From Karstenula rhodostoma CBS 690.94 (taxonomy: Eukaryota > Ascomycota > Dothideomycetes > Pleosporales > Didymosphaeriaceae), in assembly GCA_010093485.1 (NCBI GenBank), contig MU001495.1:1755470-1819469 (forward strand): 64,000 nt of DNA. The letters are read 5' to 3'. Made by a program: the position numbers and the translations under genes. Below are positions 51,838-61,215 of the stretch, piece after piece; the first letter of the stretch is position 1, and every line of letters begins with the position of its first letter. Below the pieces are notes generated by a model. The model was not told the DNA's origin. It saw only the letters and a program-made list of their open reading frames with translations, and did not search any database.

Positions 51838-53260
51838 TAAGGCGGAACAAAATTTCACAGCGAGCGTAGAAAAAACTCGGCTTGTGAATCGTGAGACGCG
51901 GCTTCCGCTTATCAGATGGGGAGATGAATGGGATCTGAGCGAGGACAAGTGAGAATTATTTTTTGCTAATGCACGCATGGGTATAAACTACTAGTATGTG
52001 GCTCGATTGTTCAGCTATAGAGAGTGTGTCGTGAGGTAGGTTTTGTTTTCCGAGTTGTATGAGCACTGGAGGCGTTACATGCAGCCACCTGCGCGGCTGC
52101 GCCATCATCATTGGCCTTAATTTCTCTAATTCATTTCAAGGGCGATGAGCATTTTCTATGAGCAAAACGACGAGCTGCGGAACAAAAACTGTTTCGGCAG
52201 CAGCATCTGATTGAGGTACGCCACTGCTTTACAGGGAGTACGGCGATACCACGGTCGTTAAGCGAGACGGCACGGCACGGATCGTGTTAGCTAGTTTTTC
52301 CGCACGGATGCAGAATTTCAGGGTGTCTTGCATTGGAGGTGCGGTATGCTTGACATGAGATGTTGATCCTGGACTCCTTTATTATATCAATGCTGGGCAG
52401 AAATGAAAGTTACGCCATGTTGACCCAGGGTGAAGTTCTGCTTGGAAGCTAGAGTGTCGTGGTGATTGCTCTTGGAGAAGCTGAGGTGAAGGCTCTTTAT
52501 ATGAATCATTTGATCCGTCGAGCATCGGCTACCATGGGTTGTGGACGAGCTTCCGTACAACTGCTCAGGTCGACTGCAAGTGCGCAAGGCCTTGCGGGTA
52601 ACGTGACGTACTCCTGTCTTAGTAATCATTGTGGGGGTTCAAAAGAGTTTCCACCATCCCGAAAGCGGTGTGAACGCCATCGCCTTGGGAGAATTGGTCT
52701 ATCATGCAATCTTTGTGTTCAGTTTCGGTCGCTACTACTACAGAGTGGTACTTTTTTTGACGCAATAGGTCATGAATTGAATAAGATGCAGCAACACCTT
52801 GGGGGTGGCAGCGGAGGACGTTGAGTGCCATAGAGATGGCACGTAAGGACTACCCACTCGCAGGCCAGACCTATAGAAAATTGGAGATGTCTCACAGGTG
52901 ATCGCACTGGGGGCTAGTTATGATTGGATTGTTGCCATCTGGTGTAGTTCTTATATGCCCTAATTTCTAGGTATGGTACTGGATAATTACGTGCGTCACA
53001 TCTTGCATGTGCCAGCGCTAAACAGCATAGCGCCCGAGGCCACTTTCGTCCGTCCGTCCGTCCCGCATCATTAGTGGTTATGCGGAAACTCTACATCATC
53101 GAATATGCAAGAACATTAATAAACCACAGTTTTGCACATTGCGGGGAGGATTTGAGATGAGAAGCGCCACTGATCTTGCACATTGCAATCTCAGGTGTGC
53201 TTCTCATAGTTCTTCGTTACGCAACCGCTTCACTTTTATCTCGAAAGCCTCAAAACTATC
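51838..53260. other. 1.4-kb region without a recognised gene
   Basis: Between hapX and the NmrA-like pseudogene. Short frames only. A small direct repeat GTCC(GTCC) is visible near 53048-53064. Confidence 0.45.
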
Positions 53261-54190
53261 ATGACGCCTTCTTTCCTCATTGTTGGTGCGACAGGGAACA
53301 CCGGCCGAAAGGTCGTTGAGACGCTTTCGAAGCATCTCAAAACCGACCAAACCTTTTCGGGCTACCGGATCATTGCTGCCACGCGATCCGCGAAGAGTCC
53401 AGCAGCACAAAAGCTTGCACAATTGCCTGGCGTCGAGATAGGAGAGTTGAGTTGGGTTGACATCACCACTGACTGACTTCGGGAACGGGAGGTCACCAGG
53501 GCATTCATTGCGTCACACAACCTACCAAATCAGTTCGCCGAGGAATCAACATTCCACGTTGCAGCCTTGACAGCAGGTGTCAAATATGTTGTGAGAATCT
53601 CGACGACAGCCGCAAAAGTTCACCCGAATTACCCTGCTTACTATCCGCGGACGCACTGGGCCATCGAGGCTATGTTGAGCTCGCCGGAGTTCAGCGCTAT
53701 GCAGTGGACGTCACTCCAGCCCAACGTCTTTTCTACTCTGTACCTTTCTCCCGCCGTGGAGTTGATCAAAAAGGAAGGCAAACAAGACGTACTTCGACTG
53801 TTAGCAAACGAGGATACGCCCTGTGGTATCATCGACCCTGACGATGTCGGCATTGTCGCTGGTCACTTCTTGCTCCAGGAAGATTCTTCTCTGCACAACA
53901 AGGCAAAATATGTGCTCAACGGGCCGGAAGACATCACTGGATGCCATATCGTAAAGATGGTCGAGGAGGAGATTGGTACCAGTGTTGAGAACGTCAGTTT
54001 CAAAGACGTTTCTTTTATAGAACAGTTGGCGGCTGCGTCGAAGGAATCAAAGAGTGTTATGCTGTCCATTAAACACGCCGTGGACACGAATTGGGCGGGA
54101 AAATGCACGGCTTCGACTACTAGCAAACTTGACCTGGCTGCGCCGAAGGGAACGCCCGCGGAGGTTTTTAAGACTATGCTGGAGGAATAG
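53261..54190 (+). pseudogene. NmrA-like NAD(P)-binding protein interrupted by one TGA
   Basis: 310 codons in a single frame from 53261 to 54190, with one internal stop, TGA at 53474-53476. The first part has the Rossmann signature FLIVGATGNTGRKVVETL and the cofactor-discriminating strand IIAATRSAKS. After the stop the same frame goes on with LREREVTRAFIASHNLPNQF, then YVVRISTTAA, YYPRTHWAIEAML, WTSLQPNVFST, CGIIDPDDVGIVAGHFL and YVLNGPEDITG, all typical of NmrA-like/azoreductase-type SDRs. The stop stands where a Trp would fit (TGG to TGA, one transition). There are no splice signals to remove it. It may be a recent loss, a sequencing error, or a read-through case. Outside the stop the protein looks fully conserved. 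Confidence 0.85.
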
Positions 54191-54673
54191 AGCAGCAATT
54201 CATGGACTTTACTTGAGGTGGAAGCACAGCACCCGAGGAATTCAAATGAAATCCAAAAGAGACTTGAGTGAAGACCGAGAAAGAGCGCCTGTGGTAAAAC
54301 ACCTCCTCGCTACCACGGCAACCCCTGGAAATACACACCGCTCGCTCTCCCAACATGGCCGTCACAAGCTGTGATCGTTCTCAGTCGGCCAAGAAGTTTC
54401 AGACACCTCTTTGTCATCCACACCACTGTTATTCCGCCTTACTCCAGCTCGTTACAGATGGCTTAAAAGTTTTGTAGTCAACTCTGGTAAACTGTTATAC
54501 ACGGAATGTCTCCCAACACCTTCCCTAAACATCACTTCATCACCTACGAAAGCTGCGAATTGCATGTGCAAAGAAAGACCAGATCCGACCATCAACAGCC
54601 TCTCAACAGCCACATTAGAAGAACCACCTCATAATTCCTTCAGCCTCACAAAAAACTCAGAAAGTCTCGCACC
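54191..54673. other. Convergent intergenic region
   Basis: 480 bp between the NmrA-like pseudogene and the 3' end of the J-protein gene. Nothing was recognised. Confidence 0.45.
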
Positions 54674-56284
54674 TCATTGCCTGTCAAAGAAATTCTTGAG
54701 CCCCTTCGCCACGGGTCTCCCAACCGCCATTTCGGCCTTAGCTTCCTTCTCAACCAACTGATCAAGTTCCCACAACTCTGTTTTCCCCGTCCGATCAAAT
54801 ACCTTCCTCCTTCCCGCATGGCCCAGGATATCATTCGCCCTGTTGAGCTCAGCCGTCCTCTCTGTAGCCTTGTCCTGTTCTTCTTTTGGCTTGTTCATGT
54901 GCCGGTCAGGATGCCACTTCCTAACTAGGAACTTGTAGGCTGCGTCGATGTCGACTTGGTCCGCGGACGTGCGTTTGTCTTGGAGGCCGAGAGCGGCGTA
55001 CGGGTCGAAGGAGCTGGCCGGGGGAGGATGTGGTGGAGCTTTTATTTCTCTCGTAGACGGTGGGGGGACTTTGGGCCCGCTGTTGTTGGTGTCGCTTCCG
55101 TAGTATGCGTCGTCGTCGTTGTCGTTGTCGTCTTGACCGGAGATGTGAGGTTCGGGCTCGCGAGTGCGGGACTTCTCGAGCTTTTTCGTGCTTGGTCGTT
55201 TCTGGGTGTCTGCACTGGGAGATCTGGAGTGCGGTGAACGTCTTCTCGAGCGGCTGCGCGCGCGGGAGCGAGGTCTTGCCGAATGAACTGTCTTGCTGCT
55301 GCGATTGTCACGATTGTGCCGACGAGAGCGACTTGTTGATCGCTTACGATCGTGGCTCCCGCGGCGTGAAACATCGCGTTTGTCGTCTCTGTCATTCTTT
55401 TGTTTTCCCTTGCCTTTCCCTGAGTATTTTTTCTCTTCCTCGCTATAGTCATTCTCCCTTCGCTCCCCTTTGCCTTTCCTTTGGCTTGAGTACTTCTTTG
55501 TGTCGTTCGAGTCATACTCTTGCGCCTTTTCCGCCTTCTTCTCTGCACTCTTCCAACTCTCCCCGTAATCATGATACGATACATGCGAGGCTGAATAAGC
55601 TTGACCACCACCACTACTTTGGTGATAATAAACCCTGTGCTCGGTTTCTACGACGGGTTCGGGAAGATACACATGCTCATTGACTATGTTCTTGGTACGT
55701 TTTGGTTCCACGTGCCGTATTATCTTCGTCTTCTGCACAGCGGGCTCAGGGTCCTGCAGGTACACATGCTCATTGACGACTTTTTTAGTGCGTTCTGGTT
55801 CCACATGCCGTATGATTTTCGTCTTCTGCACAGCGGGCTCAGGGTCCGGCAGGTACACATGCTTGTCAACTGTGTCTTTGATGAGCTCCGGCGGCAAGTG
55901 GTGCTCGACAACTTTCTTCTTCTCCTTGACAACCGGCGAGCCGAACTTTTGCACGTGCGTGACAGTTTTCATCTCCCTCGCCCGACTCAGATCTAGCACC
56001 TGATACTGGGTCTTGCGTAAGTGCTTCTCTTGAATCTGGTTTGCTTTGAGGAGGCACGCTCCATTATTGCACTGTTTCATCAAGCAGTTCCCGATTTGCG
56101 CGACGAAGTAGTACATGTCCTCCTTTGGGATGGTGCGAAGACGGTCAACGGGAATCGGGTGATAGTAGTTGCAGAGGTACGGCTCCTTGCCGTGGGCATA
56201 CAAAGGGTCGTCTTCGTAGACAAAGTGATGTTGATCTCTTCCGCTTGATCTGCGCTTCCCCGGCATTGGCCCGCGTCTGTTCAT
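54674..56284 (-). CDS. J-domain protein with RS-like middle and internal repeats
   Basis: Single exon, 536 residues. The C-terminal part, from about 427, is a J domain: DPYAALGL, AAYKFLVRKWHPDRHMNK with HPD at 458-460, and AELNRANDILGHAGRRKVFD. J domains recruit and stimulate Hsp70. The N-terminal 120 residues contain several Cys (GNCLMKQCNNGACLLKANQI). Next come two near-identical repeats of about 31 residues (EHVYLQDPEPAVQKTKIIRH and neighbours) and a third partial copy, at about 140-225. A basic, Ser/Arg-rich middle (RKRSTSRSRRHNRDNRSSK, RSRARSRSRRRSPHSRS) resembles RS domains of nuclear proteins. The C-terminal position of the J domain is unusual. I know no named orthologue. Confidence 0.8.
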   Translation of the reverse strand: MNRRGPMPGKRRSSGRDQHHFVYEDDPLYAHGKEPYLCNYYHPIPVDRLRTIPKEDMYYFVAQIGNCLMKQCNNGACLLKANQIQEKHLRKTQYQVLDLSRAREMKTVTHVQKFGSPVVKEKKKVVEHHLPPELIKDTVDKHVYLPDPEPAVQKTKIIRHVEPERTKKVVNEHVYLQDPEPAVQKTKIIRHVEPKRTKNIVNEHVYLPEPVVETEHRVYYHQSSGGGQAYSASHVSYHDYGESWKSAEKKAEKAQEYDSNDTKKYSSQRKGKGERRENDYSEEEKKYSGKGKGKQKNDRDDKRDVSRRGSHDRKRSTSRSRRHNRDNRSSKTVHSARPRSRARSRSRRRSPHSRSPSADTQKRPSTKKLEKSRTREPEPHISGQDDNDNDDDAYYGSDTNNSGPKVPPPSTREIKAPPHPPPASSFDPYAALGLQDKRTSADQVDIDAAYKFLVRKWHPDRHMNKPKEEQDKATERTAELNRANDILGHAGRRKVFDRTGKTELWELDQLVEKEAKAEMAVGRPVAKGLKNFFDRQ

Positions 56285-56852
56285 TTAGGCGTCTTCTTAG
56301 CGTTGATGGCAAGAGTGTAGTTGGTTCCTGAGATTCGTCAATTTGTTAAATCCAGGCAAGAGAGAAACTACGGATTTTTCTAGGATTTATATTGTGCCCC
56401 CGCGTTAGACATTCACAGGCAAGTTTCACTCCCTGGGACTGAAGATCGAAAGGCAGAGCATGATGCATCATCCCTTGCCACCTGTACTGTATTCCATCAC
56501 CGCTTCACGAATCAGAATGACATCCTGGTGTGGCTCTTCCAAGCGATGAGGCATCTCAGCACTTCACAGCCCGCAAACGTATGTTTTTGAAGTTTAAGTT
56601 GCAGCAGGCAATGACGTGAGAGGCGGTATGTGACGAAGACTAATTTTACTACCAAGAAAACCAAGATAACGAGCCCAGATAATCCGTCTTCTCGAGTGAT
56701 GAAGGGACAATATCAAAGCCCATAACTCATGAACGCAGATGTACGTGCCCAATTCCCCGGAGACCCACATCAACCGGTTCCCAAGTTCCTCTCGGTAGAG
56801 GCACCATCACAAGCTCCTTAACCACATGCACTTCCCACGCCTGCAGATTCCC
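56285..56852. other. Intergenic region between two minus-strand genes
   Basis: 570 bp with no supported gene; it probably contains the promoter of the J-protein gene. Confidence 0.45.
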
Positions 56853-59606
56853 CTACTTCTTCCTCGGTGTGACCGACACGCCAGGTACCTTCTTCCCCTT
56901 CGTCTGCTTCTTCGCGCCTCCCTTAGGTGTCGGCGTCGTCTTCGCCTTCTTCCTAGCCTGCAGCGTGTTCACCCCCTTCTTCTTCCCCTTCGCCTTCGCC
57001 GGGCTCTCGCTCTGCGCCTTAGACGGTCGACCCCTCTTCTTCGGCGTCGACTCCTCGCTCATGTCATCCTCTTCGCTTCCCCCACCGGCACTCGCCTTCT
57101 TGCCACCAACCATATCCTTGCTCTTCTTCGCCCCCTTATCGCTCCGCTCCTTCCGCATCATCTGCGGGCCCTCTACGAATCCATGCTCTGCAAGGTAGTA
57201 TATCACATCCAACGCGATGTCGCAGAACTCTTGCACACCGCGGATAAGCTTGTACGACGGCCTGAGCGCCTCCTCTGTAAGTCCAACGCGCCAGCGATCT
57301 ATGACCGCAAAGAAGATCTCGTCCTTGGTGGCGTCGAGGGCCTCGGTATCGTTATCATTATTCTTCTTCTTTGACGAGGACGATGAGGCGGGCGCCTTGG
57401 CTTCCAAGTCTCCGACTTCGTACGCGGTGTACGCCTCTAGGACCATCGTTGCGATGGTATGGAAATTGAGTAGAGCGACCATGGGCGTAGGATCGGGCTC
57501 GGCGAGGCTCTGCTGGCCAGGCATGAAAAGTTGCTTGAGGAGGTGAATTTCCTGGTGCGCATGGTCTGGTGTGAGGTAGAGGCTCTCGCGGATCATGCCG
57601 GGGAGGTTGACGCGGATTTCGGGGTAGTCGTCCTTGGTCTTAAGGGGGATAACTTCGACGTAGTACTGCGGCAGCTTGAAGGAGATCTCCTCAGTTGGGG
57701 GTGCCTCGGGAGCGATTTCGGGCTTCAGGACGGGCAGGGAACGCTGAATGGCGGGTAGTCCAGCAGCAGGTGCACTTGGGAGTGCCAACTTGATGGTAAG
57801 GCTGGGGGAGGGCTCCGTTGCATCTTTTATGGAGTCTTGAGTGGGGCTGCGAGTGTCGACGTCCATGTGCTGGACTAGCTCCATCTCTTCTTTCCTTGGT
57901 GAATTTGCCTCCTTGTTGGCGCTGCTGCGTTCTCCTCGCTGCTCCCCATCCTGGTCCTCACTCTCTTCGCCCTGATCCTCATCCTGGTCCTCGCTTCCCT
58001 CGTCCTGATACTCGGACTGCGAGCTAATAGCTCGTGTACGGCGCGCAAACGCTTCTGTTGCCTTCTTGCGAGACATCAACGGGACATCCTCATCGGAGTC
58101 AGAATCGGAGTCAGAATTGGAGTCTTCATCATCTCCAGACTCAGATGGGCTATAGTTGTCTTCTACTTCGGGCTCTTCCTCATCCTCATCCGACTCTTCC
58201 TGATGCTTGCGCTTCATCGACATCTGAGTATGCAGGTGGTCTTTGCGAAAGGGCTGCGCTGATACGTGTTGTGCGTCTGTATTTTGATACCCATGGGTGA
58301 AAAGAGGATTCATTGAGCCATAGGCGTCGTATGGGGTGTCGGGCACAAATCGCGGCGTCAAGATCTGCCTATTGTGGGGATTGGACATCGAGCTGGGGAA
58401 AGAAGGTGGTGGATGAGGTGAGGATCGCAGCATTAAGCGCGGCTGCTGCAAGCTATTGTACCCTTCTTTACCATTCCAGAGAGCTTCATCAATCGGCCCA
58501 TATGATACACCTTCGTGGCGAACATTCTCCAACCGACTCGAATGCTGCTGCATTCCCGGTTCATTGCGTATGCCCTTTGGAAGCTTCTTCTCATGGCTCG
58601 CCTCGCGCAAGCCTTTCGGGAAAATTTCCGATCCAGTCGAATCCGGTTGCACATTCTGAGAATCCTTGCCCTTGTTGAACTCTTGGTAGTCTTGCATGGC
58701 TCCTGTGAGCAGGTTGTTAGGAGTGTCTTCAGGCAGGACTGAATGACTGCCGCTCGCACGGTTTTTCCCGTCAAAGTAAGCGTTTGTTTGCTGCATGAAG
58801 ACTGAATCACTGCTGGGTTCAGACGGCGGCTCGGTATGGCCGGCTGGGCCATGTTTCTGCTCTGCAGGCCCACATGAGTAGCTGGGCAATGGTGAAGACA
58901 GCAAGATATCTTCGTGCGGGTACGGGTCGTCCACTTGCTCGCTAGCTCGCGGTTTGTTGCTCATGTGTGTAAGGTGTGCGAGTTTGTCGTCGGTGCGATT
59001 GGAGTCGGTCGCCTGCTCGTTTTCAGGTAGATCGCCCTTAATGCGCGGATGGCTGTCGTCTCGACCATCGGGGTGGGATCGATCAGGCGTCTGTTCTTGA
59101 ATTGCGCCTTCGCTCCTGACCTGCGGCGGATTATCGATGATATGCTCAGATTGCGTCGGATCTGCGATCTTGTCTGGCCCCTGATAATGCGCCTGGCCGT
59201 CGTCTCTGCCATCTTCAACACCACTAGCAGGTCGACTGGCGCGGGGACCGACTTTGTCGCTGGTACCAGTTGGAGCCGTACCGGATGCTAACGTCTCCTG
59301 ATCCCTGCCATCCACGACTCCGGCGACCTCCTTAGTTGTACCAGACTCTTGTTGCACGCCGTGGTCATTTTCCACGCTCCCAACTACGTCCTTGGCGTCA
59401 TCACCGCCAAAGCCGAATGCCACCTCCATATCCGCCTGTCCGCTGTCCGGAGCTGCACTCATTGAATATGCGCCGCTATGTTCGTCTTGCGCGAGGTCGG
59501 CGTCGTCTGGGAGCTGGTGCGGGTGAGGAGAAGAGGTATTGTGGGTAGATTCGGTGGGTGTAGCAGTAAAGTAGAAAGGCCAGAGCAGCTTAGAAAAGGC
59601 GGGCAT
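56853..59606 (-). CDS. Large acidic nuclear-type protein with AT-hook, function unknown
   Basis: Single exon, 917 residues. Residues 1-450 are disordered and polar. A strongly acidic Ser/Asp/Glu region (ESDEDEEEPEVEDNYSPSES, DSNSDSDSDSDEDVP) lies near 465-515. The stretch at about 640-810 looks folded: KLPQYYVEVIPLKTKDDYPE, YLTPDHAHQEIHLLKQLFMPG, ALLNFHTIATMVLEAYTAYEV, DEIFFAVIDRWRVGLTEEAL and DIALDVIYYLAEHGFVEGP. The last 110 residues are Lys-rich with an AT-hook core (KKRGRPSKAQ). DNA binding in the nucleus is likely from the AT-hook and basic tail, but I do not recognise the helical region. Long intact frame and block structure support a real gene. Confidence 0.78.
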   Translation of the reverse strand: MPAFSKLLWPFYFTATPTESTHNTSSPHPHQLPDDADLAQDEHSGAYSMSAAPDSGQADMEVAFGFGGDDAKDVVGSVENDHGVQQESGTTKEVAGVVDGRDQETLASGTAPTGTSDKVGPRASRPASGVEDGRDDGQAHYQGPDKIADPTQSEHIIDNPPQVRSEGAIQEQTPDRSHPDGRDDSHPRIKGDLPENEQATDSNRTDDKLAHLTHMSNKPRASEQVDDPYPHEDILLSSPLPSYSCGPAEQKHGPAGHTEPPSEPSSDSVFMQQTNAYFDGKNRASGSHSVLPEDTPNNLLTGAMQDYQEFNKGKDSQNVQPDSTGSEIFPKGLREASHEKKLPKGIRNEPGMQQHSSRLENVRHEGVSYGPIDEALWNGKEGYNSLQQPRLMLRSSPHPPPSFPSSMSNPHNRQILTPRFVPDTPYDAYGSMNPLFTHGYQNTDAQHVSAQPFRKDHLHTQMSMKRKHQEESDEDEEEPEVEDNYSPSESGDDEDSNSDSDSDSDEDVPLMSRKKATEAFARRTRAISSQSEYQDEGSEDQDEDQGEESEDQDGEQRGERSSANKEANSPRKEEMELVQHMDVDTRSPTQDSIKDATEPSPSLTIKLALPSAPAAGLPAIQRSLPVLKPEIAPEAPPTEEISFKLPQYYVEVIPLKTKDDYPEIRVNLPGMIRESLYLTPDHAHQEIHLLKQLFMPGQQSLAEPDPTPMVALLNFHTIATMVLEAYTAYEVGDLEAKAPASSSSSKKKNNDNDTEALDATKDEIFFAVIDRWRVGLTEEALRPSYKLIRGVQEFCDIALDVIYYLAEHGFVEGPQMMRKERSDKGAKKSKDMVGGKKASAGGGSEEDDMSEESTPKKRGRPSKAQSESPAKAKGKKKGVNTLQARKKAKTTPTPKGGAKKQTKGKKVPGVSVTPRKK

Positions 59607-60682
59607 GGAGACGCCGCGCTAGCTGTTCTGGAGTTGAAAATAAGCGGAGAGTAGAGAAGAAGGAGAATGAGCGTCACAGTGGCGGGGGCTCTGTTTATAT
59701 ACTCCAGGATCTGGCTTGCCCCAGAGATAAGTGATAATTTGCAGCTCTCTCTTACTTGCCTTGCACAAGAGCTAGGGATTGCTACGTGAAGCGTCCTTGG
59801 AACCGAAAAACAGCTTAGAAGTGAGATAAAACGCTGCGGTGCTCTCCGATCGTTTCAGTACAGTGTGGTTCCCCGAGTGGAGCAGTACAGGCAGCGCTGT
59901 GTCAAAAGTTTGAGGGAAGCATGTCGCCCCAGGGTAGGCCAGGTTACGGAAAATTGCTAAGGCCGAAGTGTAGTATTTTGAACCAGCACAGGTAACTAAT
60001 TGTTGACTCTTCGCGAGCTTCTGCTTCAGCTCGGAGGTTGGGATGAAACACCATATACTCAGAGGCGAGAGGCAAGATGCCGAGCAAGACTTTGAATAAA
60101 GTGCGTTACTCCGGGGTAGTCAACGTACTGATTGATAACATGTGGACTTTCTTCTTAGCACTGTTGTGCTAGTTCATGCTGAAATGGTATATTCTCCTTC
60201 ATGACATGGCTAGATCCAGATAGGAAGCAGTCCTGCTCTGTGACATTCTTAACCCATATAGACTTTCGAAGACGGACTCGAGGACAAGTCCATGATATGC
60301 CTTCAGCGTTGCAATGTTAGTGGGTAGACTCAGAGGCCTTTGCAGCAACTGCAGTAGTCGGGGATATCGTAATACTTTTTCCGTTTGAATTCTAATTCTG
60401 AGGAGGATCGGGATGCACGATGAGCGACTTCCTCGCCCCCAACCAAAGCTGAACCAAGAAGCTGCGAAGCAAAAATCCCGATAGATAAAAGTTATACGCA
60501 TATACAAAGGCTTAGCACATATACATGATCGGGACTGATGACTCTCATGTGCGAAGTGACTTCCTAACCTGCAGCAATACCATCTCAACCTCTAGCGCTC
60601 TTTTCGCCAAATATCATCGCCATCTCGAATCCTGCGATTCCATCAGCATCTATGAGCATGACCTATTAGGCATAATTGAAAC
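59607..60682. other. 1.1-kb region without a recognised gene
   Basis: Upstream of the AT-hook gene. Short open frames only, including 60199-60588 on the minus strand, none with family resemblance. Confidence 0.45.
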
Positions 60683-60847
60683 TCACCACTTCCCCCAATG
60701 TACCCTATACCTCCCCTCCTCGGCCTTGAAATGCTTCGCCCTCGTCCAAGCGCCTATGCACCCAGCCCACCCGAACGCAATAGTGAGGTTGATACCGATG
60801 AATAGAATTGGGTTTTTAGGCGCGCGCCGAATTAGTGCGTCAACCAT
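60683..60847 (-). CDS. Possible 54-residue single-TM small protein
   Basis: A minus-strand frame from the ATG at 60847 to the TGA at 60685-60683 gives MVDALIRRAPKNPILFIGIN and continues with TIAFGWAGCIGAW, then a basic/aromatic tail ending YRVHWGKW. The hydrophobic stretch (about residues 13-34) between basic flanks looks like a genuine membrane segment, as in small mitochondrial or ER proteins. The same frame is open for 16 more codons upstream without an ATG. A GTGAGT donor overlaps the stop codon, so this could instead be an exon of a larger gene. No family was recognised. Confidence 0.35.
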   Translation of the reverse strand: MVDALIRRAPKNPILFIGINLTIAFGWAGCIGAWTRAKHFKAEEGRYRVHWGKW

Positions 60848-61050
60848 CGCGAAGTTGACCGAGACCCAAACGATAGGTCGAGAAGAGTGTAGAAATTAGT
60901 TACAAGATCTGCATGCATAAAGCTGAATATTAACTGGCAGTTGGTAGCGAGTGGTGAGAAATGCAGCCGAATTCTCAAAGGGGCAACAGGGGCGAGCTAG
61001 TCATGACGTCACTGCCTTAATGGCTGAGCTCGAAAGCAACTCAGCACTTA
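60848..61050. other. Short non-coding interval
   Basis: 200 bp between the small open frame and the second MITE copy. Nothing was recognised. Confidence 0.4.
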
Positions 61051-61215
61051 TCGTAGATATGGGCATGTGAGAATTAAGCCAGCAGTGGCAAAAATAGGTC
61101 CTAATTAGCCTACGGTAGGATAATCTCTATTTTCAATCAACGTTTCTACTAAAGTCAATCCTATTAGTGAGCCTTAAAAAGCGGTTGCGTGGTTTTTATA
61201 TGCCCATATCTACGG
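61051..61215. mobile_element. MITE-like element, copy 2 (about 165 bp)
   Basis: Perfect 15-bp inverted ends CGTAGATATGGGCAT at 61052-61066 and its complement at 61200-61214; one further base outside each end gives T/CCGTAG. TA dinucleotides flank both sides (61049-61050 and 61216-61217), as expected for a Tc1/mariner-type target duplication. It shares ends, length and interior blocks (CTAATTAGCCTA, AAAAGCG, TTTATATGC) with the element at 40472-40635. No coding capacity. Confidence 0.8.
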
